Shown: piece by piece, positions 49,678 to 58,360 of the stretch | How positions within the stretch are numbered: position 1 is the first letter of the stretch | Layout of the letters: every line of letters begins with the position of its first letter | Program-made: the position numbers and the translations under genes | Origin: Patescibacteria group bacterium | GTDB lineage: Bacteria > Patescibacteriota > Microgenomatia > UBA1406 > GWC2-37-13 | Assembly: GCA_026004455.1 (NCBI GenBank) | Contig: BPJE01000001.1 | Location: forward strand, 248,001 to 312,000 | DNA length: 64,000 nt | Reading direction: 5' to 3' | The notes under the pieces: model-generated | The model's input: only the letters and a program-made list of their open reading frames with translations | Database searches by the model: none | What the model was told of the DNA's origin: nothing

Positions 49678-50376
49678 ATGTCTTTCTTAAAAGATATTTT
49701 TTTTCCAAAATTTTGTCTTAGTTGCGGAAAGCCAGGAATATATATTTGTTTAAATTGTCAAAAAAAACTTGAATATATAAAAATACAAAAATGTTTTTAT
49801 TGTAAAAAACCAAGTCTTTATAATCTAACTCATCAAATTTGTTTAAAAAACTTATCTATTGATCAAATCGGCTCAATTTTTTATTACAATGACTTTTTTA
49901 AAAAAATTATTAAAAATATTAAATACCGTTTTGCTAAAGAAATATTTAAAGAGTTATTTAAAATAATTAATGTTAATCAGATAAATTTTTTGGAACTTTA
50001 TAAAAATCTAGAAAATGATGTTTTCATTCAGCCAATTCCTCTTCATAAAAATAAATTTAAAGATCGAGGTTTTAATCAGGCATTTATAATCAGTCAATAT
50101 TTAAGCCAGTTATTAAATTTTCCAGTTATTGATATTCTTGAGCGAATTAAGGAAACGAAAAATCAAGCAGAAATAAAAGACAGAAAAAAACGCTATCAAA
50201 ACGTTAGGGGCGCTTTTAAAATAAAAAAAGATGTTGATTTAAACTTAATTAAAAATAAAAGAATTATTTTAGTTGATGACGTAATTACTACTGGTTTTAC
50301 TGTTAATGAGGCAACAAAAATATTAAAAAAAGCGGGCGTGATAAAAATTTATTGCTTTACTTTAGCTCAAGGATAA
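49678..50376 (+). CDS. comF: ComF family phosphoribosyltransferase-like protein
   Basis: A 232-residue protein with an N-terminal four-Cys zinc finger (FCLSCGKPGIYICLNCQKKL) and a second Cys pair (KCFYCKKPS). The PRTase fold has IQPIPLHKNKFKDRGFNQAF near 118 and the PRPP-binding IILVDDVITTGFTVNEA near 196. ComF is needed for DNA uptake in naturally competent bacteria. The AI-2E-type permease gene follows after 18 bases. Confidence 0.92.
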   Translation: MSFLKDIFFPKFCLSCGKPGIYICLNCQKKLEYIKIQKCFYCKKPSLYNLTHQICLKNLSIDQIGSIFYYNDFFKKIIKNIKYRFAKEIFKELFKIINVNQINFLELYKNLENDVFIQPIPLHKNKFKDRGFNQAFIISQYLSQLLNFPVIDILERIKETKNQAEIKDRKKRYQNVRGAFKIKKDVDLNLIKNKRIILVDDVITTGFTVNEATKILKKAGVIKIYCFTLAQG

Positions 50377-50394
50377 ATGATATAATAAATTATT

Positions 50395-51375
50395 ATGAAA
50401 ACACAAAAAATTGAAATTTCTAGCAAAACCATTGTTTTTACAGTTGTTTTTATCTTATTTTTATTTTTTTTATGGCAGATAAAAGAGTTAATTTTTTCTT
50501 TGATTTTAGCTTTTATTATTGCTGGTGGATTAAAACAACCAGTTGATTTTTTAAAAAATAAAATTAAATTACCTCATATGATTCTTTCAATAATGGTTTA
50601 TATTTTATTTTTACTCAGTTTTTTTTATCTTTTTTATATAATTATCCCTCCGCTTTTTATTGAGCTTGCTCACTTTCTTAAAAAATTTCCTCAAATTTTA
50701 ACAACAATTTTTCCTCAATCAAATCAATATTTTGATCTTAATTTTTTATCGCAAAATATTCCTCAATTAACAACTAGTGCAGTTGATCTAATAAAAGGTT
50801 TATTTTCAAATATTGTTTTTGTTTTTTCTGTTTTTTCTTTTTCTTTTTATTTTTTAGTTGAAGAGGAGTTTTTTTCAAAAAGTTTAAAAAAATTTTTTAA
50901 TGATAACGAGACAGAAAAGATAAATACAATTATTAAAAAAATACAAAATAAAATTAGTTTTTGGTTTTGGGGAGAGTTGTTTTTGATGTTTATTGTGGGT
51001 GTTTTGACATATATCGGACTTTTTATTTTACAAATTCCTTTTGCTTTGCCTTTGGCGATTTTAGCAGGGCTACTTGAGGTAGTTCCTAATCTTGGACCAA
51101 CTATCGCCGCTATTCCCTCAATTATTGTTGGTTTGTCATCTTCATTAGTTTCTGGCATTGGCGCTTTGGTTTTGGCAATTTTAGTTCAACAATTAGAAAA
51201 TAATCTACTTGTTCCTTTAGTTATGAAAAAGTTTGTTGGGATTAATCCAGTTGTTAGTTTGATAGCGCTTATTATTGGTGGGAAAATTGCTGGAGTTTTG
51301 GGAGTATTGTTGGCGATTCCAATAGTATTGATCTTCGAAGTTATTCTTTTGGAAATTTTAAAAAATAAAAAATAA
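50395..51375 (+). CDS. AI-2E/PerM family membrane permease
   Basis: A 326-residue protein of seven to eight helices matching COG0628. The conserved LAGLLEVVPNLGPTIAAIPS (near 222) and LVQQLENNLLVPLVMKK (near 262) are diagnostic. Members export autoinducer-2 or act as sodium/proton antiporters; the substrate here is unknown. It probably shares a transcript with comF. The VapBC promoter starts right after its stop. Confidence 0.88.
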   Translation: MKTQKIEISSKTIVFTVVFILFLFFLWQIKELIFSLILAFIIAGGLKQPVDFLKNKIKLPHMILSIMVYILFLLSFFYLFYIIIPPLFIELAHFLKKFPQILTTIFPQSNQYFDLNFLSQNIPQLTTSAVDLIKGLFSNIVFVFSVFSFSFYFLVEEEFFSKSLKKFFNDNETEKINTIIKKIQNKISFWFWGELFLMFIVGVLTYIGLFILQIPFALPLAILAGLLEVVPNLGPTIAAIPSIIVGLSSSLVSGIGALVLAILVQQLENNLLVPLVMKKFVGINPVVSLIALIIGGKIAGVLGVLLAIPIVLIFEVILLEILKNKK

Positions 51376-51380
51376 TTTGC

Positions 51381-51421
51381 TTTACTTATTGACAAAAGTA
51401 AAGTTTTTTAATATAAGTAAA
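51381..51421 (+). promoter_or_regulatory. vapBC promoter and repeated operator
   Basis: TTGACA (51389-51394) and TATAAG (51412-51417) are 17 bases apart. They are interleaved with three copies of one heptamer: TTTACTT at 51381-51387, AAGTAAA at 51396-51402 and AAGTAAA at 51415-51421. The inverted first pair and the direct third copy look like the binding sites of the VapB-VapC complex for autoregulation. Confidence 0.75.
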
Positions 51422-51425
51422 GTAT

Positions 51426-51695
51426 ATGATAATTTCTACTATCTCATCAAAAAATCAAATTACCTTACCAAAAGATATTCTTTTATCTATTGGCATTGGA
51501 CCAAAAGACAAACTATTAATAAGAAAAGAAGAAGAAAAAATTATTTTAAGTCCGCTTAAAAATTCTGTAGTTGATGAAATTGCTGGAGTATTAACAAAAA
51601 ATGTTTCAAGAAAAAAATTAAATCAACCATTAACTGAGATTAGAAAACAAACAAAAATAAAAACTGCTTATAAATTAATGAAAAAAAATGAGTAA
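51426..51695 (+). CDS. VapB-like antitoxin, AbrB/SpoVT fold
   Basis: An 89-residue protein. Residues 1-45 are a swapped-hairpin AbrB DNA-binding domain (ISTISSKNQITLPKDILLSI). The basic C-terminal part (VDEIAGVLTKNVSRKKLNQP) would wrap the toxin. The start ATG is five bases after the last operator heptamer, and the end overlaps the toxin start by 8 bases, the usual coupling in toxin-antitoxin operons. Confidence 0.87.
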   Translation: MIISTISSKNQITLPKDILLSIGIGPKDKLLIRKEEEKIILSPLKNSVVDEIAGVLTKNVSRKKLNQPLTEIRKQTKIKTAYKLMKKNE

Positions 51696-52065
51696 AAATA
51701 TTGTTATTGATACCAATGTTTTTATTCGTTATTTAGTAAAAGATAATGAAAAACAATTTCAATTTGCAAAAAAAATTTTTAAAGAAGTTGAGTCTAAAAA
51801 AACAAAAGCTTTTGTTTCCATTCTTGTAATCAACGAAATTATTTGGGTTTTAGAAAATTATTATGAAATAAAAAGAGAAGATTATCTTCCAAAATTAATT
51901 ACAATTTTTTCTTTAAAAAATTTTCAAATTATTGAGATCACAAGAAAAAAATTAATTGAAATATTTGAGATGATGTTAAAAAAGAACATTGATTTTACTG
52001 ATATTTATTTACTTAATAGTTTTTCTAAAGAAAAGATTGTTTCTTTTGATAAAGATCTAAGATAA
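51688..52065 (+). CDS. VapC-like PIN-domain toxin
   Basis: A 125-residue PIN ribonuclease. The acidic quartet is visible: Asp8 in VIDTNVFIRYL, Glu in INEIIWVLE (near 49), Asp in FTDIYLLN (near 104) and Asp in SFDKDLR at the end. Such toxins cut tRNA or rRNA when the antitoxin is lost. All catalytic acids are present, so it is probably active. The FAD oxidoreductase gene starts four bases later. Confidence 0.88.
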   Translation: MSKNIVIDTNVFIRYLVKDNEKQFQFAKKIFKEVESKKTKAFVSILVINEIIWVLENYYEIKREDYLPKLITIFSLKNFQIIEITRKKLIEIFEMMLKKNIDFTDIYLLNSFSKEKIVSFDKDLR

Positions 52066-52069
52066 AAAT

Positions 52070-53383
52070 ATGAAAGTTGCTATTTTAGGGGGTGGAATCA
52101 CAGGGTTAACAGCAGCTTATTATTTAGCTAAAAATGGTTTTGAGGTAACAGTTTTTGAAAGGCAAAAAAATTTTGGTGGTTTAGCCTCTGGATTCAAAGC
52201 AAAAAATTGGGATTGGAGTTTGGAGAGGACATATCATCATATTTTTGCCAATGATAGCGATATTTTAAATTTTTCTAAAGAGATTGGTTTTGATAAATTT
52301 TTTTTTAAAAAGCCGCAGACTTCATCGATATACGATAATAATTCAAAAGTTAAAAGACAAAAGTTAAAAGTTAATAAAAAATTTGAAGTTTATCCACTTG
52401 ATAGTCCGATTGATTTGCTTAAATTTCCCTATCTTAATTTAATTGATAAATTCCGAGCGGGAGCGATTTTGGGATTTTTAAAATTATCACCATTTTTGCC
52501 ACTTTTTGAAAAAACTACCTCAATTGATTTTTTAAGAAAAACAATGGGGAAAAAAGCTTATGAGATGTTGTTTGGACAACTTTTTCGGAAAAAGTTCGGA
52601 GAATATGCGGGAAATATTTTAGCATCTTTTTTTTGGGCAAGAATTAAAAAAAGAACTAAATCTTTAGGATATCCGGTAGGTGGATTTCAGAATTTTATTG
52701 ATTACTTGGTTGATAGATTAAAAAAAATGAATGTTGAATTAATTAGTGATTTTGAAATAAAAGAGATCTTAAAAATTCAAAATTTAAAATTCAAAATTCA
52801 AAATTATATTTATGATATTGTTATTTCCACTTTGCCAACGCCAATATTAACGAAAGTTTCAACGAAAATATTTCCCGCAGAATTTTTGCAAAATCTCCGC
52901 AAAATTAAGTATTTAAGTGCTTTAACAGTAATTATTGAGTCAAAGAAGCCGCTTTTAAAAGATGTTTATTGGCTTAATATTTCAACTCCAAACATTCCTA
53001 TTATGGCAATTGTTGAGCACACCAATTTTATTGATAAAAAATATTATGGGGGCAATCATTTAATTTATTTAGGTTGGTATTTAAAAGATAATGATAAATT
53101 AATGCTTATGGATAATGAAAATTTGACTAAGTTTATAGTGCCTTATTTGAAGTTAATTAATAACACGTTTCACGTTTCACGTTCTACGTTATACATTTTT
53201 CGTTCTCCTTTTGCTCAGCCAATTTTTGATAAAGAGTTTATTAAAGTAAAACCTGATTTTTTTACTCCAGCAAAAAATTTTTACATTGCTAATCTTGATA
53301 TGACTTATCCTTATGATCGAGGGACAAACTATGCGGTAAAACTAGGAACACAAGTAGCGGAGATAGTGTCATCTAATATTTAA
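52070..53383 (+). CDS. FAD-dependent oxidoreductase (protoporphyrinogen-oxidase/amine-oxidase-like)
   Basis: A 437-residue flavoprotein. The dinucleotide fold starts ILGGGITGLTAAYYLAKNGF (4-23), with ERQKNFGGLASGF near 31 binding FAD. Near the end, NFYIANLDMTYPYDRGTNYA is the closing motif of this family. Similar enzymes act on carotenoid, sterol or sugar precursors; the substrate is unknown. Three low-complexity segments look like filler inserts: NNSKVKRQKLKVNKK (near 91), IQNLKFKIQNYIYD (near 236) and NNTFHVSRSTLYIF (near 364). Confidence 0.8.
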   Translation: MKVAILGGGITGLTAAYYLAKNGFEVTVFERQKNFGGLASGFKAKNWDWSLERTYHHIFANDSDILNFSKEIGFDKFFFKKPQTSSIYDNNSKVKRQKLKVNKKFEVYPLDSPIDLLKFPYLNLIDKFRAGAILGFLKLSPFLPLFEKTTSIDFLRKTMGKKAYEMLFGQLFRKKFGEYAGNILASFFWARIKKRTKSLGYPVGGFQNFIDYLVDRLKKMNVELISDFEIKEILKIQNLKFKIQNYIYDIVISTLPTPILTKVSTKIFPAEFLQNLRKIKYLSALTVIIESKKPLLKDVYWLNISTPNIPIMAIVEHTNFIDKKYYGGNHLIYLGWYLKDNDKLMLMDNENLTKFIVPYLKLINNTFHVSRSTLYIFRSPFAQPIFDKEFIKVKPDFFTPAKNFYIANLDMTYPYDRGTNYAVKLGTQVAEIVSSNI

Positions 53384-53651
53384 AAAAATTGACCTAATTT
53401 CTAATTGACCTAATTAACCTAAAATAATAATAAATAAAAAAATAATAAATTTTTAATCAATAATAAATAATTCAATAATTTAATAAATTTGATAAAGACT
53501 GTCTTTTATAAGACAAAAATTACAGAACCTTTTTTCAAAATATTCCGTGCTTAATAATTGGCTTAATTTTTTAAAAAGATGTTAGATAAAAATTACCAGT
53601 GACCTTGTAGGTCAAATTACGAGATGTTTAAGATTTACTTTAATTAAAAAT
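53384..53651. other. Intergenic spacer with repeat fragments
   Basis: No gene is visible. It contains TTGACCTAATTTCTAATTG and related CCTAATT repeats (mirrored at 59500-59520 as GGTCAATTAGGTTAATTAG), a partial copy of the GACTGTCTTTT hairpin at 53494-53507 and ACAGAACCTTTTTT, which resembles the terminator arm at 52-65. Confidence 0.5.
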
Positions 53652-54002
53652 TTAAAATTTATTTGCATACTCAACATAAACTCTTTTTTGATCTTCCATA
53701 AGTTTTTGAAGTTGTTTTTCAACATTTTTCATTGCTTGTTGGACATGAGGTTTTTTGCTTAATTCTAAAGTGTTATTTAATTCAGCCCAGTGAGTTAAAA
53801 GTTGTTTTCTTCTTATATCTAAAAGCTTTTCTTATAAGCTGCCATTGAATATGGAGTGATAAATCATGCAATTCGGGAAAGTTTTGTAAATATCAGGATT
53901 ATACTCTCCTAAATTTATAGCATCTTTTAGATTAAATTTTGCACTTTTAGTAAAAGATGGGGAAGATTTTATATTTTGTTCCTTTTCTTGATATTCAGAC
54001 AT
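53652..54002 (-). pseudogene. Conserved hypothetical protein broken by two frameshifts
   Basis: The start MSEYQEKEQNIKSSPSFTKS is at 54002 and the end QLQKLMEDQKRVYVEYANKF at 53654. The middle NFPELHDLSLHIQWQLIRKA is in a different frame. Shifts are at a CCC/GAA step near 53880 and an AAAAGC/TTTT step near 53826, and they cancel. Read straight through, the protein stops after HSIFNGSL. The repaired product is a helical protein of about 116 residues with DIRRKQLLTHWAELNNTLEL. The function is unknown. Confidence 0.65.
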
Positions 54003-54102
54003 TTTAGATAAATTATATAAAAATAAAAATTTTTTATAATTTAAAATTAAAATAAAATTATTATTATTTTTTAAAAAAATATTATAAAATATTATTTTAT
54101 TT

Positions 54103-54175
54103 GCCGAGGTAGCCAAGGTGGTCACGGCGGGGGTCTGAAAAACCTCAGATGTCAGTTCGACTCTGACCCTCGGCA
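54103..54175 (+). tRNA. tRNA-Phe (GAA)
   Basis: Acceptor GCCGAGG pairs with CCTCGGC, the anticodon loop is CTGAAAA on a GGGGT/ACCTC stem, and a perfect T stem GTCAG/CTGAC encloses TTCGACT. The D stem is short (GCC/GGC) with a large loop. The discriminator is A and CCA is not encoded. Confidence 0.93.
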
Positions 54176-54223
54176 CAAAATATAATAAAAACAATAATCA
54201 AAAGAATAATAATACAATAAATT

Positions 54224-56065
54224 TTATACTGTATGCTTTTTTTTACTTATAAAATAAAGCAAAACGATAACTAAAATTAAAATGAGAATAAGAATTGATA
54301 TAAATAGTATTAATAAAAATATTTTATTATCATTTGACAATTTATTTAAAGATAAGTCAAAATTTTTCTGTTCTTTTTTTGTATTATTTTCTTTTCTTAA
54401 ATAAGGTGTTTGTTTGTTTGTTTCTATTTCTGACGTATTGGTAGAAACTAGATTTTTTTCTGAATCAACACCCATTTTAAAATTAACAAATTGATTTGTT
54501 TTTATTTTCTTTTCATCTATTGTTTTTTTATTTGTAGAGATAAATCTTGAAGTAGTTACTTTTATAGATTCCCCTGATGAATTTGTAAATCTTAACCTAT
54601 AGGGCATCCAAGGTAAAAAATCTGAGTATATTTTAAAATATCCTTTATCATCAGCTTGAGTTTGGTAAAATGGACTGTTAGAAAAGTTTAGAATTACCTC
54701 AACTTTTGCGTTAGGAATAATCTTTCCTTGAGAATCATAAGCATAACCTTCTAAATAATTAGGAATAGGCTCAAATCTAAAACTTGTTGCTGTTTTATTT
54801 TGAGCATTAACTTTAAACATGAATGAAAAAATTATATCACTAAAAAAATCTTTAATTTTTTTAGTTAAATTAGGATTAGTTAAATTAACTTTTTCTATTG
54901 TTATATCGCCAAAAAATTCTAATGGTTCAAAATTTATTTGGTCGATTTTAAAATTAAAATTACCTTTTTTATCAGCTCTAATAGGTGTTTTTGTTAATAA
55001 TTTATAACGTATAAACTCATTTGTTTTATCATCTATCTTTAAACTATAAGCTTTTATTTCAGTAAAAGGATGTGAAACTCTACCTTTAACATAAACTGTA
55101 GATGTGCTTTTATCTAAATCGTAAAAATATTCAATTAATTTAACATCATAACTTATACTTGTTGTTTTTGGTTCTAAAGGAATATCACGATGCTGTATAG
55201 AACCTTTTTGAATGATATTAATACCAGTTTCGCCTGGATAAATATCTGAATAAATCTTTTTATAATTAGAATTAATCTTAACTAAATTTTCCACAGGAAA
55301 AGAATAATTTTTATGTTTTACAACTAATCTATAAATTCCATCAGGGACAACAAAATTAAATTCTCCTTCTTCGCTCGTAATTTGAGGATTAATAATATTA
55401 CCACCAATAACATCTGAGGGTGTAAGTGGACTAAAATTTCCGTCTTTTCTTTGAACAAAAAGAGTAACTTCTGCATCTTTAATTGGTTCAAGAGTAAAAA
55501 TATCAAAAACACGACCATACGGATCCCACTTTAAACCGACACAATTTGAACTGCTATAAGCCTCTCCTAAACCGAATGTTCCTAATTGATGACCTGTTTC
55601 TCTACCAGATCTAATCTCTTCATTATTAGGATCATAGTAATTTAAAGCTAGCCAACGACGCTCGCGACTTTTTGGTGTATAACTTTGCCACTCAAAATCT
55701 TCTAATCCTCCATTTGAATTACTAATTGTTGGATTAGATTTTAATGAAGTTCCTTGAAATTGATATCCATATTTTCTATACATTTTATCTAGTTGATTTT
55801 CATCATTTTTATCTTTTTTAAAAACTTTAGCATCAACTTCAATAATTCCACTAGTACAATCTTCCGGAGAAAGACATTCAAAAATATAAGTTTCCGTATT
55901 AGGAATAAGTGTGTTTTGTCTTGCTCTTAGTCGAGCCCGATGTGGATTATTTGGTACTACATTAGCTTCTAAACATACCCACCGCTCAGCTTGTTGCTGA
56001 GCATTTACAGAAAAATATGAGGTAAATAAAAATAAAAAAAATAAAATAAAAAAATTTTTTTTCAT
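54224..56065 (-). CDS. Large secreted, membrane-anchored protein with carboxypeptidase-regulatory-like domains
   Basis: A 613-residue surface protein. A signal peptide ends near residue 22 (FSVNA-QQQ) and a C-terminal helix (about 588-609) followed by KKKHT anchors it. Between them are beta-sandwich repeats of the CarboxypepD_reg type: GRVFDIFTLEPIKDAEVTLF (near 178), EGEFNFVVPDGIYRLVVKH (near 230), and YLEGYAYDSQGKIIPNAKVE (near 438) with DDKGYFKIYSDFLPWMPYRL (near 470). Four Cys in the N-terminal 200 residues may pair. It is probably structural or adhesive. Isolated by AT-rich spacers. Confidence 0.7.
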   Translation of the reverse strand: MKKNFFILFFLFLFTSYFSVNAQQQAERWVCLEANVVPNNPHRARLRARQNTLIPNTETYIFECLSPEDCTSGIIEVDAKVFKKDKNDENQLDKMYRKYGYQFQGTSLKSNPTISNSNGGLEDFEWQSYTPKSRERRWLALNYYDPNNEEIRSGRETGHQLGTFGLGEAYSSSNCVGLKWDPYGRVFDIFTLEPIKDAEVTLFVQRKDGNFSPLTPSDVIGGNIINPQITSEEGEFNFVVPDGIYRLVVKHKNYSFPVENLVKINSNYKKIYSDIYPGETGINIIQKGSIQHRDIPLEPKTTSISYDVKLIEYFYDLDKSTSTVYVKGRVSHPFTEIKAYSLKIDDKTNEFIRYKLLTKTPIRADKKGNFNFKIDQINFEPLEFFGDITIEKVNLTNPNLTKKIKDFFSDIIFSFMFKVNAQNKTATSFRFEPIPNYLEGYAYDSQGKIIPNAKVEVILNFSNSPFYQTQADDKGYFKIYSDFLPWMPYRLRFTNSSGESIKVTTSRFISTNKKTIDEKKIKTNQFVNFKMGVDSEKNLVSTNTSEIETNKQTPYLRKENNTKKEQKNFDLSLNKLSNDNKIFLLILFISILILILILVIVLLYFISKKKHTV

Positions 56066-56251
56066 AATCTAAATAAACCTAATTAAATAGAATCATTATA
56101 ATAATAATTTTTATTATTTGTCAATAATAATAATAATATAATTCAATATAATAATTTTGTTCAATTAAAGTATTTTTAATATTTAAAAAACTATAAAAAA
56201 TAATTTTAAATTTATTTAAAATAAATGTCATATTTTTTATTAGTTAATTTT

Positions 56252-57334
56252 TTACTTCATCTCTTTTAACTTCTTTTTAAAATAATCAACATAGGGAATA
56301 ACTTTTGGATCTTGCTCATAAAGAACTGATAGATAAAGCGATAGGAAACTACCAATTGCCATCAACTCAAATGCTTGTTCAATCTTGTTTTTTCCCTCAA
56401 GTTCATACCAGATAGTTTTAATCTGATTTTGCTCAACAACATCTTTGGTAATAATAAATCTTTTTTGGATTGGAGCAGAGTAAACCGAAGAATAAAAGAA
56501 AACAAAAATTAGTAAATCTTTAAGAGTTCCAGGAAATTTTAATCCTTCCATTAGATGATGATTTAGTTCAGGGATAACTCGAAAATCAGAGATTGATTTA
56601 GCAGTTTCATTGGTTTGATTGGCAATCGCATTACCAACTCCAGTTAAGTGTTCAGAGACGATATAAAAAGGATATTTTTGATAGATATTTTGCGCTAATT
56701 TTTTTATCTTATTGTTTTCAGTTTTTACCTCAATTTTGTATTCTTCAGTTTTTGCTTTTAAATAATCAATAGCAGAGTAAATATTTTTTGCTGATTCATT
56801 AATTAAGTCTAATCTAAAAAGCAGTCCTACAATTCCACCAACAAAATAACCAAAACCAATTCGCGGCTGATTCGAGGGATTGTGAATTGGATTGATATGA
56901 TAAAATGGCATTTGATTTTCTTCAAAAAAAGTTTTTAATTCACCACCAACAGTCAAGCCAGTGATTAAAGCTTGTTTTTCTTTAGCTTGGTGAGCCATTT
57001 CTAGCACCTCTTCAGTTGTTCCAGAATATGAGGAAAGAATGATTAATGTTTTTTCATTAACAAAGTATGGTAATTGATAATTATCATTGATAATAATTGG
57101 TTTTTTTAATTTGTCTTTAAAAAGCTCTTTAATAATCAATCCTGGAAATCTTGATCCACCCATACCGCAAACAACAATGTTTTCAATTTTATCTAAATAA
57201 TTATTGGAAAAATTTATTTTTGTTGCTTCAGAGAAAGATTGTTCAAGTTGTAAAGCTAAAGAATTAACTGATTTAATAACGGTATCGCCACCCTGAAGAT
57301 CAAGAATTTTTTTTATATCATCAAGATTAATCAT
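56252..57334 (-). CDS. Bifunctional phosphoglucose/phosphomannose isomerase
   Basis: A 360-residue SIS-fold isomerase interconverting fructose 6-phosphate with glucose 6-phosphate or mannose 6-phosphate. VCGMGGSRFPGLIIKELF (near 54), ILSSYSGTTEEVLEMA (near 95) and the C-terminal NHHLMEGLKFPG (near 256) with catalytic His are the marks of the archaeal/Patescibacteria-type enzyme. It starts 23 bases from the divergent prenyltransferase. It would feed sugar precursors to cell-surface glycans. Confidence 0.87.
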   Translation of the reverse strand: MINLDDIKKILDLQGGDTVIKSVNSLALQLEQSFSEATKINFSNNYLDKIENIVVCGMGGSRFPGLIIKELFKDKLKKPIIINDNYQLPYFVNEKTLIILSSYSGTTEEVLEMAHQAKEKQALITGLTVGGELKTFFEENQMPFYHINPIHNPSNQPRIGFGYFVGGIVGLLFRLDLINESAKNIYSAIDYLKAKTEEYKIEVKTENNKIKKLAQNIYQKYPFYIVSEHLTGVGNAIANQTNETAKSISDFRVIPELNHHLMEGLKFPGTLKDLLIFVFFYSSVYSAPIQKRFIITKDVVEQNQIKTIWYELEGKNKIEQAFELMAIGSFLSLYLSVLYEQDPKVIPYVDYFKKKLKEMK

Positions 57335-57356
57335 ATTTGTTATAATTGAATTAATA

Positions 57357-58271
57357 ATGAGACGTTTTTTTATTTTACTTAAAACACTACGTGTTAGTCA
57401 ATGGATTAAGAATTTGGTGATTTTTACGGCAATTATTTTTACTGGTCAGCTTTTTAATACTCAAATTTTTATAAACACGTTAGAAGCATTTTTTATCTTT
57501 TGTCTTTTATCATCAACCTCGTATGTTTTAAATGATATTATTGACTATCCTTATGATAAAAAACATAAAGTAAAAAGATATCGACCAATCGCCTCAGGAG
57601 AAATATCTCTTCCTCAAGCGACCTTTATTGTTTTTTCTTTAACTTTAACTTCTTTAATTTTAAGTCTTTTTGTTTCGATCCAATTTTTTCTTTTAAGTAT
57701 GTTGTTTTTGTTTCTTCATTTTTTTTACTCGCTTTATTTAAAAAAATATCCAACAATTGATCTTTTTACTATATCTTTTTCTTTTATGATCAGAACTTTT
57801 GCAGGCGAGGTGGTTTCGGGTTATCATATACCAATTTGGCTTTTATTGACAATATTTTTTATCTCGCTTTTTATGGCTTCAATTAAACGTCATGCTGAAC
57901 TTTTAACTCATGGACTGGAAACAAGAGAGTCATTATATCGTTATAAAGAGCATTATTTAGATTTTTTAACTCAAACTTTTGCTGCTTTGACAATTATTGC
58001 TTATGCCACATATACTTATGTAGAAAAAATTCCTGATATTAAAACTCCTTTATCTTCATCAATTCAACAAATTTTTCCTGGATTTGAGGCAAGAAAATGG
58101 ATGATGACGACAATTCCTTTGGTTGTTTATGGAATTGCTCGTTATGCTCAGCTACTTTATGAAAAAACTGAAGGCGAGCGACCAGAAAAATTAATTACTA
58201 GCGATATTCCTTTGATTGTTACTATTATTTTATGGGGATTGATTGTTATTAGTCTAATCTATCTTTTGTAA
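57357..58271 (+). CDS. UbiA-family prenyltransferase (decaprenyl-phosphate phosphoribosyltransferase-like)
   Basis: A 304-residue protein with eight to nine helices. LRVSQWIKNLVIF near the start and the first Asp-rich motif SYVLNDIIDYPYDKKHKVKR (near 55) with RPIASGEISL are characteristic of DprE-pathway DPPR synthases within the UbiA family. A second acidic region lies around MIRTFAGEVVSGYHIP. It would attach a sugar phosphate or aromatic group to a polyprenyl carrier. It precedes recA with an 89-base spacer. Confidence 0.83.
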   Translation: MRRFFILLKTLRVSQWIKNLVIFTAIIFTGQLFNTQIFINTLEAFFIFCLLSSTSYVLNDIIDYPYDKKHKVKRYRPIASGEISLPQATFIVFSLTLTSLILSLFVSIQFFLLSMLFLFLHFFYSLYLKKYPTIDLFTISFSFMIRTFAGEVVSGYHIPIWLLLTIFFISLFMASIKRHAELLTHGLETRESLYRYKEHYLDFLTQTFAALTIIAYATYTYVEKIPDIKTPLSSSIQQIFPGFEARKWMMTTIPLVVYGIARYAQLLYEKTEGERPEKLITSDIPLIVTIILWGLIVISLIYLL

Positions 58272-58360
58272 ACTTTTGTAGGTTATAATCAATTGACAAA
58301 AAAAGAAAACTTTTGGACAATTAGAAAGTTACACTATAGTTATAATTTTTAAAAATTCTT

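Noticed and set aside
54003-54194. Extended start of the 53.8-54.2 kb reading frame
   Set aside because: The extension runs antisense through tRNA-Phe; the real start is MSEYQEKE at 54002.
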